Source of the DNA: Albula goreensis | Taxonomy: Eukaryota; Chordata; Actinopteri; Albuliformes; Albulidae | Direction of reading: 5' to 3' | Assembly: GCA_022829145.1 (NCBI GenBank) | Contig: CM040755.1 | Location: forward strand, 24,295,063-24,359,062 | Length of the DNA: 64,000 bases | In this document: in pieces, positions 34,915-48,738 of the stretch | Layout: every line of letters starts with the position of its first letter | Position numbering within the stretch: position 1 is the stretch's first letter | Program-made: the position numbers and the translations under genes | The notes under the pieces: model-generated | The model's database searches: none | Told to the model about the DNA's origin: nothing | Seen by the model: the letters and a program-made list of their open reading frames with translations, nothing else

Positions 34915-37749
34915 ATGGTTTCACAAGCCTCAAAGGTGTGTGTTGGGTGTATGAGTCGGATTTACAAATTGAATGTTTTTACTTTTTAAGACTAGTGTAA
35001 CCATGGCTCATGTTCAATCTAGTAGCTTCATAATGACTGCCACAAAATTCGGTTGAGTTTTTCTCTTACACTTTTCTAGGTGTGCTTGGCTCTGATACTA
35101 GGTCTCTTTCGTGTTTGTGAATTCGCCCATGGTAAGTGACGTTAGCTGATTATGTTCTTAAAGTGTTGTTTAACTTCTGCACTTCTGTTTATATGGGCCT
35201 GTAGTTACTTTCTGTTCAGCTGCAATAGGTGATGAAAACATTACCCCGTTGTATTTTAGGAGGGTGCAACGTTACTCACTGCACGGACGCAAATAAGTGT
35301 CTGATGTCTGCGGACCAACGCACCTGCAAATGTGCTGCCCAGTACTATGGAGATATGTGTGACAAAGGTCTTTTTTCTAAAATGATTTTTAATCAGAAAT
35401 TCCCGTTGCACTTTTAGCACATTTCTAACCATTCATTTGTAATGTCACCCTTTTCCTAATCCCTTTTAAGTTGCAACGTCCCAGGTGGTGTGCGGCAAAG
35501 ACTTCATCACAATTATGGTTATTGAAGATTTCTTCAAATATTATAGTATTAAGATGGAGTCCCTGCACCTTGGAAACGAGACCTGCCGTGCGCGTCAAGA
35601 GACTATCGACGGTGTCTCTTACTACATAGTGCGCACTTCAAAGGAGCAGTATTCTAACTGCGGCGGAAAGCCCCTTGAAGTAAGTACGCCAACGTATGAT
35701 TGTCATGGTCGGCTTGAGTGATGCCAGCTCTTCACACGAGATGTCTCTTGCCTTGTGTTTAAATCTTACCAGTTACATACGATCCTACAAGAGCAGACCA
35801 CTTAATAACGTCTTAATTGAGATGTAAAATGAAAGTGAATGCTTGTGTTGCTGTATATGTGTGCACTACTATAACATAAACCCAAGATCTGTTCATGTTC
35901 TAACTTGTGTAAATGTTCCCCCCCACCACAGAAAAACATCACTCATGTAGAGTATGCTCTGACCTTGGTTTCTGCTCCTGAGGGACAGGGGTACATCCTG
36001 AGGGACCCAACAATCAGAATAGAATATAAGTGTGTCTACCCCTACTTCCGACGTATCAGCCTCCCCTTTCCCATTGTCCCTGCTTCAAGGTAAGGTGGCT
36101 GTTTTTTCGTCATACCTACAGAGGTTAGGGTCAAATCCGTGGAGCCTTTGGGGAAAATACACCATTATGTCTTCACTATGCAGTGAGGCTGTGATGAAGG
36201 TGAAAGAGCTGGATGCCACCATTGCGATGAGACTGTACAAGGATGAGACCTACAAGGAGCCCTTCACAATCTCTCCTGTGCTGCAACTTCGAGACAAGGT
36301 GTATGTGGAGCTCAGGGTCACTGAGCCAGAGGACTACTTTCACATTGGCGTCAACGAGTGTTGGGCCACTCAGTCCCCGACTCCCAGCAAAGCAGAGGGG
36401 GCCTCTCACTCGCTGCTGCTCAACGGGTATGTTTTCTGTTATGAGCAAATGGAGGGGGTGGAAATGCATCATAAGTGAGCTGTAAACGAGGCTTCCTCAT
36501 ACAATATATTTTTGAAACTGCACAGACTTGTATGAAGTGTTCATAATGTTTTCAATTCATCTACTTCCCTTCATGTAATTCATCTACTTCCCTTCGAATA
36601 TGATCATCCAGTGCATGCATGTGTGTGTATATATATATATATGAGTCATCTGTTTTGCATCACAGCATTGGCCTGCATCCTCAGTAGACAAAGCCAAAAA
36701 AATTGTAGACCAGATACAAATAGCTCATGATATTAAAGGTCTCCATTTCCTGTCTATGTCAGGTGTGAAGAAGATGAGACTGTTCGATTTCTGAAAGTGG
36801 CAGATCCAGCAGAGGGTGTGCGGTTCAGCTTTGACATGTTTCGCTTCATAGCCCAGCCCCATGATCTGTACTTGCACTGCATTGTGCGGCTGTGTCCCCC
36901 GGATGAGAGCAAACTGTGTGCTCCTGTGAGTCTAAGCCCACCTCCCTGACACCACTGTGTAAATAGGGGCTGAATTCCAATCTGAGTCTTGGACACTCCA
37001 GTGGCTCATAGCACGTCTGTCTGCTCACTCACTCATGGCAGAAACACCACCATGTTTGAGGACATTGGGTACCAAAGCCATCAGCATGATGGAGGAGCTA
37101 GAGGTTGGTTAGGCACTTCAATAAGCCATTCAAGGCAGTGACATTCCAGGCTTCGGGCCAAGCGCTTCCAAAAAGGCCTTTTCATGTGTGTGCTAGTTAC
37201 AAAACCACTTTCACCAGTTGTTCTTTTTGACTCAGAGCAAAAGTGTTTCCTGTCTTTTTTCATAACCCCTAGATGCTAATTGCATCATTGATTAGCTCTT
37301 GACTTCATATTTTATGGTGAGGTCCTCTCCCCATTATTTCAACGGGATGGGGGAAGGTGCATAGGACCATAACTCAAATTCACTCAGTGTGTCATTGCTA
37401 CCTACAGATATTAATGGAGCAGTTTTCATGTATCTAAACAGGAGTGCAAAACCATAAGCAAACGGGAAGTAGTACCTGTGGACCCAGCTACAGGGCTACT
37501 GACATATGGACCAATCAGGCTTGAAGGACTTGAAGGACCTGAGCCCAGTAAGTGATTAACAAACAATAATTAGGATGGTTTAATGGAAGAACGGATTCAC
37601 AAAGATGATTTGTGCTTCTGTTTTCAGATCTGTTGCTGATGCTGGTTCTTCCTGTGGGAGGAATCTGGGTCATAGGGATTTTCCTGCTCATTTTGATTGC
37701 CTTCGTCAAAGGGGGCAATGAGCGACTGGCAAGGCTTTCAGCACCTTAA
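34915..37749 (+). CDS. EGF-like plus ZP-domain type I membrane protein (9 exons)
   Basis: Exons: 34915-34935, 35080-35131, 35260-35367, 35471-35679, 35932-36089, 36184-36426, 36763-36925, 37442-37547, 37628-37749. Total 1182 nt, 393 aa; all introns GT/AG, phases consistent. A signal peptide (about 1-24, core VCLALILGLF) is followed by a six-cysteine EGF-like module (26-58), then a ZP domain. ZP-N has four cysteines (VVCGKDF, ETCRAR, SNCGG, YKCVYPY). ZP-C has six, ending LHCIVRLCPP and LCAPECKT, the ten-cysteine pattern of ZP1/ZP2/uromodulin-type domains. A dibasic SKR (324-326) could be the cleavage site, followed by a hydrophobic patch LLTYGPIRL (337-345) of the kind that blocks premature polymerisation. 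A membrane helix spans 355-380, with a 13-residue tail. N-glycosylation sites include NVT, NET and NIT. ZPD-type is one possibility, but I cannot name the gene. Such proteins polymerise outside the cell. Confidence 0.88.
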
Positions 37750-37878
37750 CTCTTGTTTAAAAAAAACTTTACCTGAAAATGAACTCCAGCCCCCCCCCCC
37801 ATACAAAAAAAAAAAAACTCAAACACCATCTGAAAGGGTAAAACATGACACCATGTGTACGATGGAGAATGACAGTTC

Positions 37879-37884
37879 AATAAA
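37879..37884 (+). promoter_or_regulatory. Polyadenylation signal of the ZP-domain gene
   Basis: AATAAA 130 bases after the TAA stop at 37747-37749, giving a short 3' UTR. Confidence 0.65.
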
Positions 37885-38174
37885 ATTGTTTGACTCAGAT
37901 TTAGCTTGGTATTGATTCTTATCACTTTAAGACGTAAATTGTATGACATTTTGAGTTCTTCTGGAACCTGAAGTTGTTTTTAAGATGATCAAACCTTCAT
38001 ATGTGAATAATTCAATCTGAAAATGCAGTATCCCCTAAAACCACCAGTGCAACTGTTCTGAATTTTGAGCTTAAATTCTTGAAGTTACTATTTGGGACAT
38101 GGACAACAGATCTATACTTTGGTTGAGGGGCAGTCAAGGACAAAAAATATACATTGGCAAGATGTTAGTGCAAG

Positions 38175-38180
38175 TTTATT
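38175..38180 (-). promoter_or_regulatory. Candidate polyadenylation signal of the first adhesion GPCR
   Basis: AATAAA on the minus strand, about 220 bases past the stop at 38399. It lies about 290 bp from the opposing signal of the ZP gene, so the two genes end tail-to-tail. Confidence 0.5.
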
Positions 38181-38398
38181 AATTTAGTCTAAAACTGTTT
38201 GAATGATGAGATTTTACAAAACTACTTGAAAAACAAGTGCAATGTTTACCCACAGCAAAAGGAAAGCATGTTAAATTAGTTAGGTGGCAAGTGGAGTCCA
38301 GAAAACCATGTCTACAAATGATATGGGAATATCATATAAGGAATTACTTATTGGTTTTAACTTGATTGCTTTCACCTCCAAAAGTAAGAAGATGTTGC

Positions 38399-41300
38399 TT
38401 AGTTCCTGAAGCTGGTCTCCATCTTCTGTGTAGAAGGGTCTTTCACTGCTGTGTTCTCATCTCTGCAAGGCTTCCATTTGAGGGCAAGAAACCACAGGAA
38501 CATAAAGAGACCTGCAGGAGGAAATTGTAATAGGAAAAGTCAGTTACTGTGGCTGAGTCTCTTAAATTTTAGTCCCAATGGAATAGAGTATTATGCTTCT
38601 TTGTACGAACAGGTTGGCAAGTTCATTCTCATGATTGCTGAACTCGCCAAACTGTCAGGGAAGATAACACATAAGCAATACAAATGAGCCAAATTTAATG
38701 ACAAATTGTGATGGAAACCCAGCCTATGCCTGTAGCATAAATATTTAAAATGCAAATTATTTAGCTTCATGCTGCAATCCAGAGTAGTTGCCCAACTGCC
38801 CATTTAAGGTTCAAATCTGCATTTATCTTGGAATATGAGTTACACAAACTTTTTTTTATTATATCAAAGCATGACCCTTGCTAAATGCAAATTGGTATCC
38901 ACTGTATACTAAATACAATGCACAGTTAACACAATATAACTGGTCATGTTTATGGAGCTGCATAACCTATACATGAACAGCTGATGAGCTTTTCATGTTC
39001 CAGACTATCAGAGAAAGAGCTGGAAAAACTCTGCCCTCCCAGTAAGGCAGCCTATTGTACCACTGCTTCCAGCTTTAATTTGAATGAATCAGGACTAGAA
39101 ATGCAATCTTGCCTCTTTGCATGAAGCAATATGTTCATATTGTGTTGAGATCAGTGGCTTTTTGTTTCCAAATTTAGGGAACCCCCTCCTTGAAATAACA
39201 CCCCCTGCTGGCAAAATTTCCTGATTTCAGTATGTTTGAAAGAGGAACCTGTTATAATGGTCTTGGGCTGAATGTCCTGGTGTGTTTTTTGTGTGTGTGG
39301 ATAACGGATTCACAACTGAGTACAAATTCTCCACTGCATCATAACATTGGTTTGGCTCAGAGATGTTCTGGGCATTATCAGAAGATGGATTAACAGTAGA
39401 CTTTGTGAGCTTTTTCAGTTGTGCAAGTGTCCTTAAGGCCTGCGGTTAGTACCCTGACACACACTGTCAGTACCCAGTTCTGCTTGTGTTTTAAAATTTG
39501 CTGCTGACGTTGGTCATTTTCAAGGACATGATTTGGGTTATAGGCACTCCACAACTCTTTAAAGGACTTGTGCTAGGGTCTTTGTTCTTCATGGTGGATA
39601 ATAGTCTTTTGTACAAAAAGTCTTTACTGTAACTTCATAATTTTTAACATGTATAGTTTTTTTTTTAAACTTGAAACAGGAACCAGTCACTTCTCAGTAG
39701 GCAAAAGCACTTAACAGTCAAATGCATTTAAAATTCTTTAACTGGGTAAATGCTGATAAAATTGGAAAACACTCCTTCAGGCCACTCAGGTTTTTCAAGG
39801 AAACATGTTGAAATAAGTTTGTTTCTAAATGTGGTTGAAATGTTTCTTTCAAAGTGATCAACAAGATGGGGTCAGTGGGTAAATGTAGCAAAAGTACATG
39901 TCATGCTGAGATCTGACGCTGATAAGTGGTATTGGTCAAATTTAGATGAGTCAGGAAGTGGGTCACGCCTTTCTTAAGATGATTATCTATAGAGGTGACA
40001 ATGGCATGCAGTAAAACCACTGTGAGTGAATTTGAAATGCTTATTTGGTACTATGTTCATAAATGTAAAAGTAATTGAAGCTTCAACAACTGTTGCCTGT
40101 TTCTTTTAAATTGAATAGTCTTGTGCTGTAGTTGTAAACCTTGGTTTAAATAAGCCAGCAATCAAACCAATAACTGTGATATCCTTTAACATTCTTTTTC
40201 TGCCTTCCCTATGATGCATTTCCTTAAGCTATGTTTCCCAGCCTGATTTTGTTAAACTATGAGGTCATTCTTTTTTATCTGACACTATTTTCCCATATTT
40301 ATTTTTAAGCTATAGTGCTCAGACCTACTCCTTTGTCTGATCAACAAGATTTGTCCTTTTAATAATTAAATAAAATGTGTAACCTCTTTCCCCATTAGGC
40401 TGAGTCATCAGTCATCAGTCCATGACACTGAGGTTCTACTGTATGTGTACTAGTGGGGTTACTAACCTTGAAAGCCATTGAGTATGGTGAAGAGGTAGAG
40501 GCTAGGGAGCGGTAACGGGCTATAGGTGGTGAATGCCAGACCCCAGGGGACTCCCAAGACACAGGCCATGCCCAGGATGGTCACACAGTCCCTCCACAAC
40601 CTCCTCCTCTCCTGATGTCGAACGCTGTTACCCCTCACTTTCCGGAGCTTGACCATCATCACACCCAGCATAACTGTGCTGAAGAGGAAGACCAGGCCCA
40701 GATAGCCACTCACTGTGATGTGCTGTACAGTTCTGTCCGTTATCCAACATCTGAGGAGGGGTGACAGATAGGGCATGCTGGTGGAACTTGGTGACATCAC
40801 AGATGAATCACAGCAGGACCAAGCCAGGAAGGTCCAATCATGAGTGAGAGTAAGATGGCTCTAGAACTGGCTGCTTGCTCCTTTATGATCATTCTGGTGT
40901 AATCTAGGCTACTCCTGATGGATTCATATTTCCATGCCTATTTTTTCAAATTATTTAATGGTCTTTATGAGCATTTTAAAAGCAAGAGTACTGATTTAAC
41001 ATTTTTAATAGGGCAAATTTCAGGTGTTATGAGTGTTCACAACGTAAAATTATGAGGGAAATTAAAGTGAGAGCCTCTCACTCATGCTATGCCGTGCTTC
41101 CTAAAATGCCTTTTGTAAACTTGGCATTTCATTGGTGGAGAGTAGAGGATCCTTGTGGCAGGAGAGAGGAAGTGACTGAGCAGAAGGAAGGAGAGAGAAA
41201 TAAAGAGGAAGTGAGATACATTGAAACAATTTAGATAATTCCAACTAGTTTTTGATTGGATCAGAGCCCCATTTTGACCACAGATAAGCAATGAGAAGAT

Positions 41301-44300
41301 GGGTTGGAAGAAGAAGTTTGGGCAGAAAAAAGGACTGAAAAGGGAAGGAGAGATGTTTTGATGGAGTTTTTATGCATAGATGTGTAGTATGTGGATATAA
41401 TATGCTCCCACATAACCAAACTAAATGGGAACAGAGGTGTGGCAGGTATGTAAAAGGCCAGATAAACTGGTAAAAAAGTCATGAGTCTGGGAAAAACATT
41501 TCCAAGTAACCAGTTCATACAGCTTACTTATTACTAAAATATTAATTGTGTGTACAATGTCTACAGTATTTTTCAATGTTAAATTTGAATGCAATAGCAT
41601 CACCAAAATCAGGTTATCTTCTACAGAAATGATTCAGACATCTAATGAGTAGGCTACAGACTGTGCAGGGTGTTAGAGTGTGGTTATAGTATATTATGTG
41701 AATAAGGGCACTCAGTATTTGAAAACGAAGGGCATTGTATTTCTGGAATTACAACAAACTGTCAAACCATGGGATGATTTCTCTGCTTCAGTCTATTTTT
41801 GCTGTTTATACAGTGATGAATGTCTCAATTTGCATCGCAAAATTTGTTTTACAGTAGTGACCCGACATGCAGCATGCAAATAGGGACAAGCTGTTAATAT
41901 ACTCCACCCATGTAAAAGTTTGCACTTTGTCCACTGTCTGCTGTCAAGCTTGATTACAAATTTCCATTAACATTTCAGTTAGGGTATCAGAAGATCATTT
42001 ATGCCCACAACAGTCATGTGAAACGGTACAGTGGATATTTTTAAAAAAAACTACTTGCATTTGTGGCTATGTGTGTGGGGGAATTTAAAAAAGAGAGAGA
42101 GGAGGGGGGTGAGCAGTAGTTAGCCATCTTTAGTGGTTAGGCTCTGTGGGCTATTGTCTGCTTTCATATGTCAGTGGATCTTGCCATCTCTCTCTGTGTC
42201 TAAGTGCACAGCAACAGTGGAAAGGATGACTCACAAGGCTGTAAAACTTTCCGTGGAGGACCCACTGCCGTTCTGCGGTACCAGTATGTGCCCACCGTAC
42301 ATCTCGGTCCCCGCACAGGTAATTACCATCACCAAGGGAACACCTGGAGAACATGCAGGGGCATGGGAGGTCTCAGTGGCCATGATTGTCCAGGGACAGT
42401 TTCATTGAGTGTATAACGTTTGAACAGTGAAAATAAACTGCAGTGAGGGAAAAGGGAGGTTTGTCTGAGGTTCAGGGGCTTGCAAACCTGACCCAGTATT
42501 GGAGGGAGGGAGAAGACAAGGTGGTAGTGGGGGAAATGAGGATACACTTTTCGAGTACTGGGACACACCCATGGCAGTAATTCTACTTTCTGAAGCTGGG
42601 GTTTTTCACCCTCCATCCTGATGTAGGCGATTGGACAGAGAACTCACCCCAGCCAACCAGGCCCAGTTTGACCAGGTATCTCTTGATGTAGATGTTGAAG
42701 ATGCGGACCAGCAGCATGTACAGGTGGAAGGCCTCAATGGCCGTCCAGGTGAAGGTGGCGAGAAGGGAATAGTGGAGCAGCAGGCCCAGGGCCTGGCACG
42801 GGACCCCACCCTTATCCTCCCCCAGCCCCCGCCCCGCCCACCATGCACTCAACAGGAAAAAGAGGTGCAGGAAAAACAGGGCCCCTGTCAGGTTGAGGTG
42901 AATTATCATTGAATTCTCTGACCGACTGTTCCTGTAACAGACACCCCCAAGAGGGAAGCAGTGATTAAGACTCACATTTTTTTTTTTTTTTTTACATTTT
43001 CTTCTGGTTTCATTTTAAACAAACCTATGTACACACCAGGAAAATTAACTAACACGCTTTAAAGGACCTATGCTTTCATCCAGCCAGTTCTCTCTACTGA
43101 ATGATGATAACATCTTAAAAGTACTTGGATCATAACAAGCAAAAGTCAACTTTATCAGAAATTTGTTTATATCCAGGGGAACAGAGGAATTCTAAACTTA
43201 CTGCTGATAATCAACAAGTCATAACTGTGAAATTAGACATGTTACCATGTGTCACCTATGTAAAAAAACATGAAGGTTTCCAAAACATTTCAATTAAAAG
43301 CTACATTGTATTCTGCTATTTTACCTATGGGATAGCAATTAGCTATTAGGATTTTGGATGGTTTTCAATGAGGTAAATCAAATATATCAAAGAATCTGAA
43401 TCAAAGCTATTGCAAAGACTGTGTACCAATATTTTTCATGTAAGACATGGATATTTCTTGGAAAAAGAAAATAGTTACTAATAATTACTTCAAGAAAGAC
43501 GTACCGCACACATAACTGCATAAGTATGGCTATGGCTGAGAAAAACACAGACAGCCCACAGCCAACATAGCTGATGTAGGAGAGGGCGCGAGCATTGACT
43601 TTGTCTATGGGGACATCAGTGTTCTTTCAGGGGAAATCAGAGAGAAACAGGAAATCAGTTACTAAAAACATCTGTTTTTGTTCATCTTTGTTCATCAAAC
43701 TGGCCATATCATTCCAACAAAAGGTAACAGATAGCATGGGGACTATCATGTATTTACAGTATGTCTATATAATGATGACTTATTCACTATTTTTCTGTTG
43801 TTGCTCAGCTTGGAATTCAGAATTGTTCAAGCAGTTCATCCTTGATCAATTTAAGACAACACACAAACACACTTCCTCCTCAAGCAATTCCTTCATTACT
43901 TCATTACACTTGCGTGCAGGGGACGACATATCTTGCATATCTTCTTGAGCACAAAAATCCCAAATTTAGGTACAGAATACCTTATTAACTAACCAGGGTT
44001 GCGTTTCACAAACAAAAACGGTGGTCACAAATAATCACCATAGTACCACGGATCGTTAGAGAAACTAACTTCCTAGTTACGACTGTTCCCCAAAACCAAA
44101 GTGAATACATCGCAAATGAGAACCATGGTTGAATGAACCACAATAGTTTGAACTACGTTGTTAATGACACAATTCAGTGTTTGGAGTGTTCCACTTTCTC
44201 AAAATATTACGACCTGTTCCAAAACTCAGGTAGTGTCATGAACAAAGACAAATATTATCACGGAATGTTTGAAGCATATCATGTTGCAACCAATTTATGT

Positions 44301-47300
44301 GTGCTAATTTAGGATAAAACACTTGGTCTTTAGACGTATGCCTCACTGTCCATGTTGTCAAGCTGCAGGTAGGCACGTACTAACTGATGGACGGCAATAG
44401 TTCAGTAGGTAGGATAGCTGACAGTGAATTAAAAGAATCTGGTTCAAATCCACTTGTTTTGCATCCCCTGCGCTATTGATTTACATTTTTTTGGGGACAA
44501 AGAAAACACCCCCCCACCCCGAAAAATGGCCTTAACAAAACTTCAATGTTATGGTCCCCCTAACAATGACAGGAGATTTTTGCCATTGGTTCGTTGGGAC
44601 TACAGTTTTCAGAAACACCAAAACTGCTAACTATGGTTCTCACAATGGTAGTACAAACATAATTAGACAACAAACGTTTTGGGAAATGCACCCCTGGTCT
44701 CAAGTATGATATATTTACTTACCACCAGCACTGCAAAGAAACTTAGGTGGTCACAGCTGCAGATGAATTTATTGTTTATCTGGGAGATGTTGCACCCCTC
44801 TACACTCCACAGACCTGCTGATTGTAAAGAATGTGACAGTGCCAAAACTGAGAAACATCATGTTTTTTTCTGAGTAACGTGCAAAGAACCACAGAGCATT
44901 TCGTCTGTAATTGAACCACAGCAAAAATACAAACCTGTATCATTGATGCCTTTCTGCTCCTTGTAGAATACACATTGGCCTCCTGTCTGGGTTTGATACA
45001 CAGTTAATTTAATCTAGTTTAGACATGGATAAAGCTATTCACAGTGTTGACAACAACACGATTTCCTCAATATATCAATACACTGATGTTCAATATCACC
45101 TTGAATTCTTCTGTTATATGTACAACTAAATGAAATGTATAAATGTACGGATACCTTGAGTACATCTAATGAAGTGAACTGCAGTGGTCATAAGAAGCTG
45201 ATGGGAAACTGTCCAGAGCTAGTTAAATGGTATACTTAAAAATATGAAGTTCTGACCTACATGAAGCCATACTGATGATCTGCTGGTACTTACCTCATTA
45301 ATGCGTCTGAAGGACATCCTCACTGGCCGGTTGAGGTTCCTCACACCATTCCCTACAGTCACACCCAGTACTGTACCACCAAGGATTGTCTTATTTGGCC
45401 AATACTTAAAGGAAAATAGGTATGTAAGTATATGTATGGGCAAATGTGCATGCATGTATTAATGTATTTGTATACTTGGATACAATACCTACAGTAATAA
45501 TGGTAATTATATGTTATAAATACTTCCCATTCTGTCAAAACACACTATGTAAATCAAAGCCAAAAGATAAGAATTAGGTACAAAAAGCAACAAAAAATAC
45601 ACCCCCACCACCTCATCCTAACATCATTCCTCTACACCAGTCTGATTCCCCCCAGCCCTAAGAAATCCATTAAAAGTTTTGAAAATAAGACACATAGACA
45701 GCACCTGGTGCTACGACATTTGTAATTTGTAATAACGAGACTCAAAATCATAGCAGGCGTACCTCTGCATGGAACAGGCTGCTGTTGAACACCGTCACAG
45801 TAACACGGGTATTCCTAGAGACATGCGAACGTGCGCTTCCCACAAGGGCCTCTGAGGGGATGTAGACTGAATGCCCTACATTACTGGTATGCTCTACCTG
45901 ACAGATAAGAGGGAATGAATAAACATACAGGTACGGACATCTTTGAAGGAATTCTTGTCATGGGTGGTAGTGTGATTACTGATGCTGATGGGGAAGTGAG
46001 GTGGGGGTGGGGGGGAGTTCAGGAAACGTAGTTAAAACCACTAGACGGGATGTTTCTTCTACAGGAACAATTTCATGTCAAGGGAGTATTCTGAAGTGGG
46101 CAAAGGTGTAACAGAAAGAGAAAACAAGAGAGACAGACAGTGTATGTGAGCATGCGAGTGAATGAGGGTGTGAAGGAGTAAACACAGGACTGAAGACATA
46201 ACAAACTGATCATAAGAGACAGACATGCCCGTATCCTCAGATGGGTCTCTCACATGCAGGAAGGGGATGGGAACAGAAAACTCCCCCTGAACCATTCCGA
46301 TCCTAATAATATAGACCAAGTCATGTGTCTTATTTGTACTGAGTCTGATTTACACAGTCCTTTTTTCCTTCTGTCTAGACCATTCCCCTGACACTGGGTA
46401 CAATTCAATCAGAGACACCAAATTAACTTATTGGTATTTAAAATTAATCCAGGCAGATCTATATTTTGTTGGTTCATTGTGCGCTGTATTGTTTTTCCCT
46501 CAGTCATTGACATGAGTTGACCAAAAGGTGGGAATTTGCCCATTTCTTACATCAGAGCTTGCGTTAAAGTCATTCTGAAAGAAATCTAGCACATGGCTGT
46601 TCATGGCCCTTCTCCCACGTCTTGTGCATGATCTCATTCCCTCTTCATAACATCTGCCAAAAGAATTACATACTCATTTTAATCATAGGTACAGACATAG
46701 GTTATATAACCACTGGACTTCATTACTCAAGCGATACAGCCAATTTAAGGTTATCCCAATAGAACGGCAGCTGTTCCTGAAGGCAGCACTTTCATAAATG
46801 TGCCCTATAAAGTCCTGTTGAAGCCATCAAAGCTGCATTTTTAAGGATGCCTTATTTCTGTCAGATTTGAGGGTATTCTTTGCCTTTCATTTCCGTTAAA
46901 AAAATGGCTGCCAGTGCTGTTATTGGAAACTGATACCGGAAGGACCCTTACAAGTATCATCAAGTGACAGTTTTATTTATGTAGGGGTACAAATTAAAAA
47001 GCTTCAAAACATCATGTATCTCAAATAATATATTAAGCCTTAATACATCAGATATTTAATGTGTCATACATTTGAGTATGATGGAGGGAGCTGTCTTTGA
47101 AGGTTGCCAGAAATCAGAAGCTGACTTACAGCTAGAGAAGCTATATACTTGTATGCCTTATTTGTCAGCACAGGTCACATTTCATCTCTCACTGGTTAGT
47201 CATACTTAAGAGCAATTTTTTTTTACCTTGCCCAAGCATTTCCTTTTTGAGTACAGGAGTCCAGAACACTGTCACAATGTTCTGAAAATACACAATATAT

Positions 47301-47967
47301 ATTCATATATTATTTATTTTTCATTATGCTTCACTGATTTACACATGCTACCTTGACGCTTCATTATTTTTATTCAAAAATTGTTCAGAAGTGGCAAAGA
47401 ACCCTAGAAAAACATCCAGACATTAGCAGGATCTGAAAAAAAGCAGTTCATGCGAGAAAAAACCACAAATGTCACTGACTTGAGGGGGCTATACAAGGAG
47501 GACCGGCCAAAAATCCCTTCGTGACATTGTGCGTGACTGACTAATAACTTGAAGAAACATTTGGTTGTGCTCAGTACTGCCAAATATAGCGTAAAAAGTT
47601 GAGTCCACGAGGATGATAACTTTTTTCACATTGGGCGTTACATAACGTACTTTATTAAAGAAAAACAAGTATCAGATTGTGTGTTATTTGTTCAATCAGG
47701 TTCATTTAATCAAATATGTTTTGGTTGAAGATGTTTTCACATTCTATGTCAAAATGTAAAAAAAAATGCAGAACGTCAAGGTTCAATGTTTCACAACCCT
47801 ATACATGACCATAAAACGCAATTTCCTCAAAGCGATTGGGATATTTACTGAACAGATTTATCCAACACCTTAACAGAACATAAAACTTTAAATTTACCTG
47901 AAGCAGGACCTGAAGTACTGACAACCTGCACGAGGAAATATAGTTTGATGAGTTCAAGGACAGCCAT
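38399..47967 (-). CDS. Adhesion G protein-coupled receptor, ADGRG1/3/5 type (receptor 1, 12 exons)
   Basis: Exons: 47967-47898, 47281-47227, 46653-46551, 45897-45763, 45404-45294, 44986-44935, 44814-44723, 43623-43505, 42931-42648, 42343-42235, 40750-40467, 38511-38399. Total 1527 nt, 508 aa; all GT/AG, phases consistent. Signal peptide 1-23 (LIKLYFLVQVV). The extracellular part is short (about 240 aa before TM1) and ends in a GPS motif: CVFY, W178, C183, CSCDHLS (194-200). Autocleavage is expected between L199 and S200, exposing SFFAVLV as the tethered agonist. Seven-helix landmarks include YISYVGCG (TM1), HYSLLATFTWTAIEAFHLYM (TM3), KLGLVGWG (TM4), CWITD (second outer loop) and PWGLAF (TM6). 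The length is near human ADGRG5 (528) and ADGRG3 (549), but a one-to-one assignment needs a tree. Family members signal through G proteins after self-cleavage. Confidence 0.9.
42986..43007. repeat. Poly-T tract
   Basis: A homopolymer-rich run in the intron upstream of receptor 1 exon 9, reading poly-A on the transcribed strand. Confidence 0.6.
44391..44463 (+). repeat. tRNA-derived sequence (SINE head or tRNA pseudogene)
   Basis: An A-box-like TAGTTCAGTAGG (44398-44409) and a B box GGTTCAAATCC (44441-44451) lie 43 bases apart, the spacing of a real tRNA. The acceptor and T stems pair poorly, so this is not a working tRNA. It is probably the head of a tRNA-derived SINE in an intron of receptor 1. 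Confidence 0.5.
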
Positions 47968-48738
47968 CTCGTGTATAGTCCAAGGGCTAACATACACAAG
48001 CGCAACCCGATGTCATGCTTGTCTTTCTGCTTTAGTCCTCTGACAGTTGTCTCAGTGAGGCAAACACATCTTGTTCCCCTGCAGACTTTCGGTTTTATGA
48101 TGTAAAGGAAGTTGAAGCTCTCGCTGACGAATGTTCGAAGAGACCGGCTGGGAACCAGTGTGTGAAAATTATTCATATTCGCCTACTCTGAAAACCCAAG
48201 GGTTTCATAACATCATAAGTGCTTCACTGTCGCTGAGGTCGTGTCGTTTAAGGATGTAAATGCCATGATTTCAGTTTCTTAGAATATAAATAAACCATGC
48301 TCTCGATTTACTTGGATTTACTGTTCTACATCACTTCGGATGGAAATCACCTAAAATATATATTTAAAAAATTCAGTTATTTGCGCACTTCCTTTTTGAG
48401 TCTTCAGTGTCCTGGACCACGGGTAGGAACTCCTGTCCAACTAGGATATGACTCAGTTCGGTGGCCATGTAATAGTAAGAAAAAAAAAGGGGTAATATAT
48501 TTATCTACAAGAAGATAAAATCCTGTTAAAGTTAAAAGCTGATAAGAGAAGGAATTCATTGAAAAAAGGGCTGAGAAATGATTAAAAAGATCATAAGTTC
48601 ACTATAAATATGGGTTAAAAGAGAAAACAGTAAATGCTGTAAACTCATGGGATGTTTGAGAAGGACTTAAAATGTTACGTGTATTATTCATTCATTGTTT
48701 GTTTCATTTGTTCCAGTTAAAACTAAACGATAATGATC

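Noticed and set aside
44391-44463. Functional tRNA gene
   Set aside because: Boxes A and B are present, but acceptor and T-stem pairing is poor and no clear anticodon arm forms.
47898-48176. Longer 125-codon frame as the N-terminus of receptor 1
   Set aside because: It is in the wrong phase to join exon 2. The ATG at 47967 gives a typical signal peptide and the correct phase.
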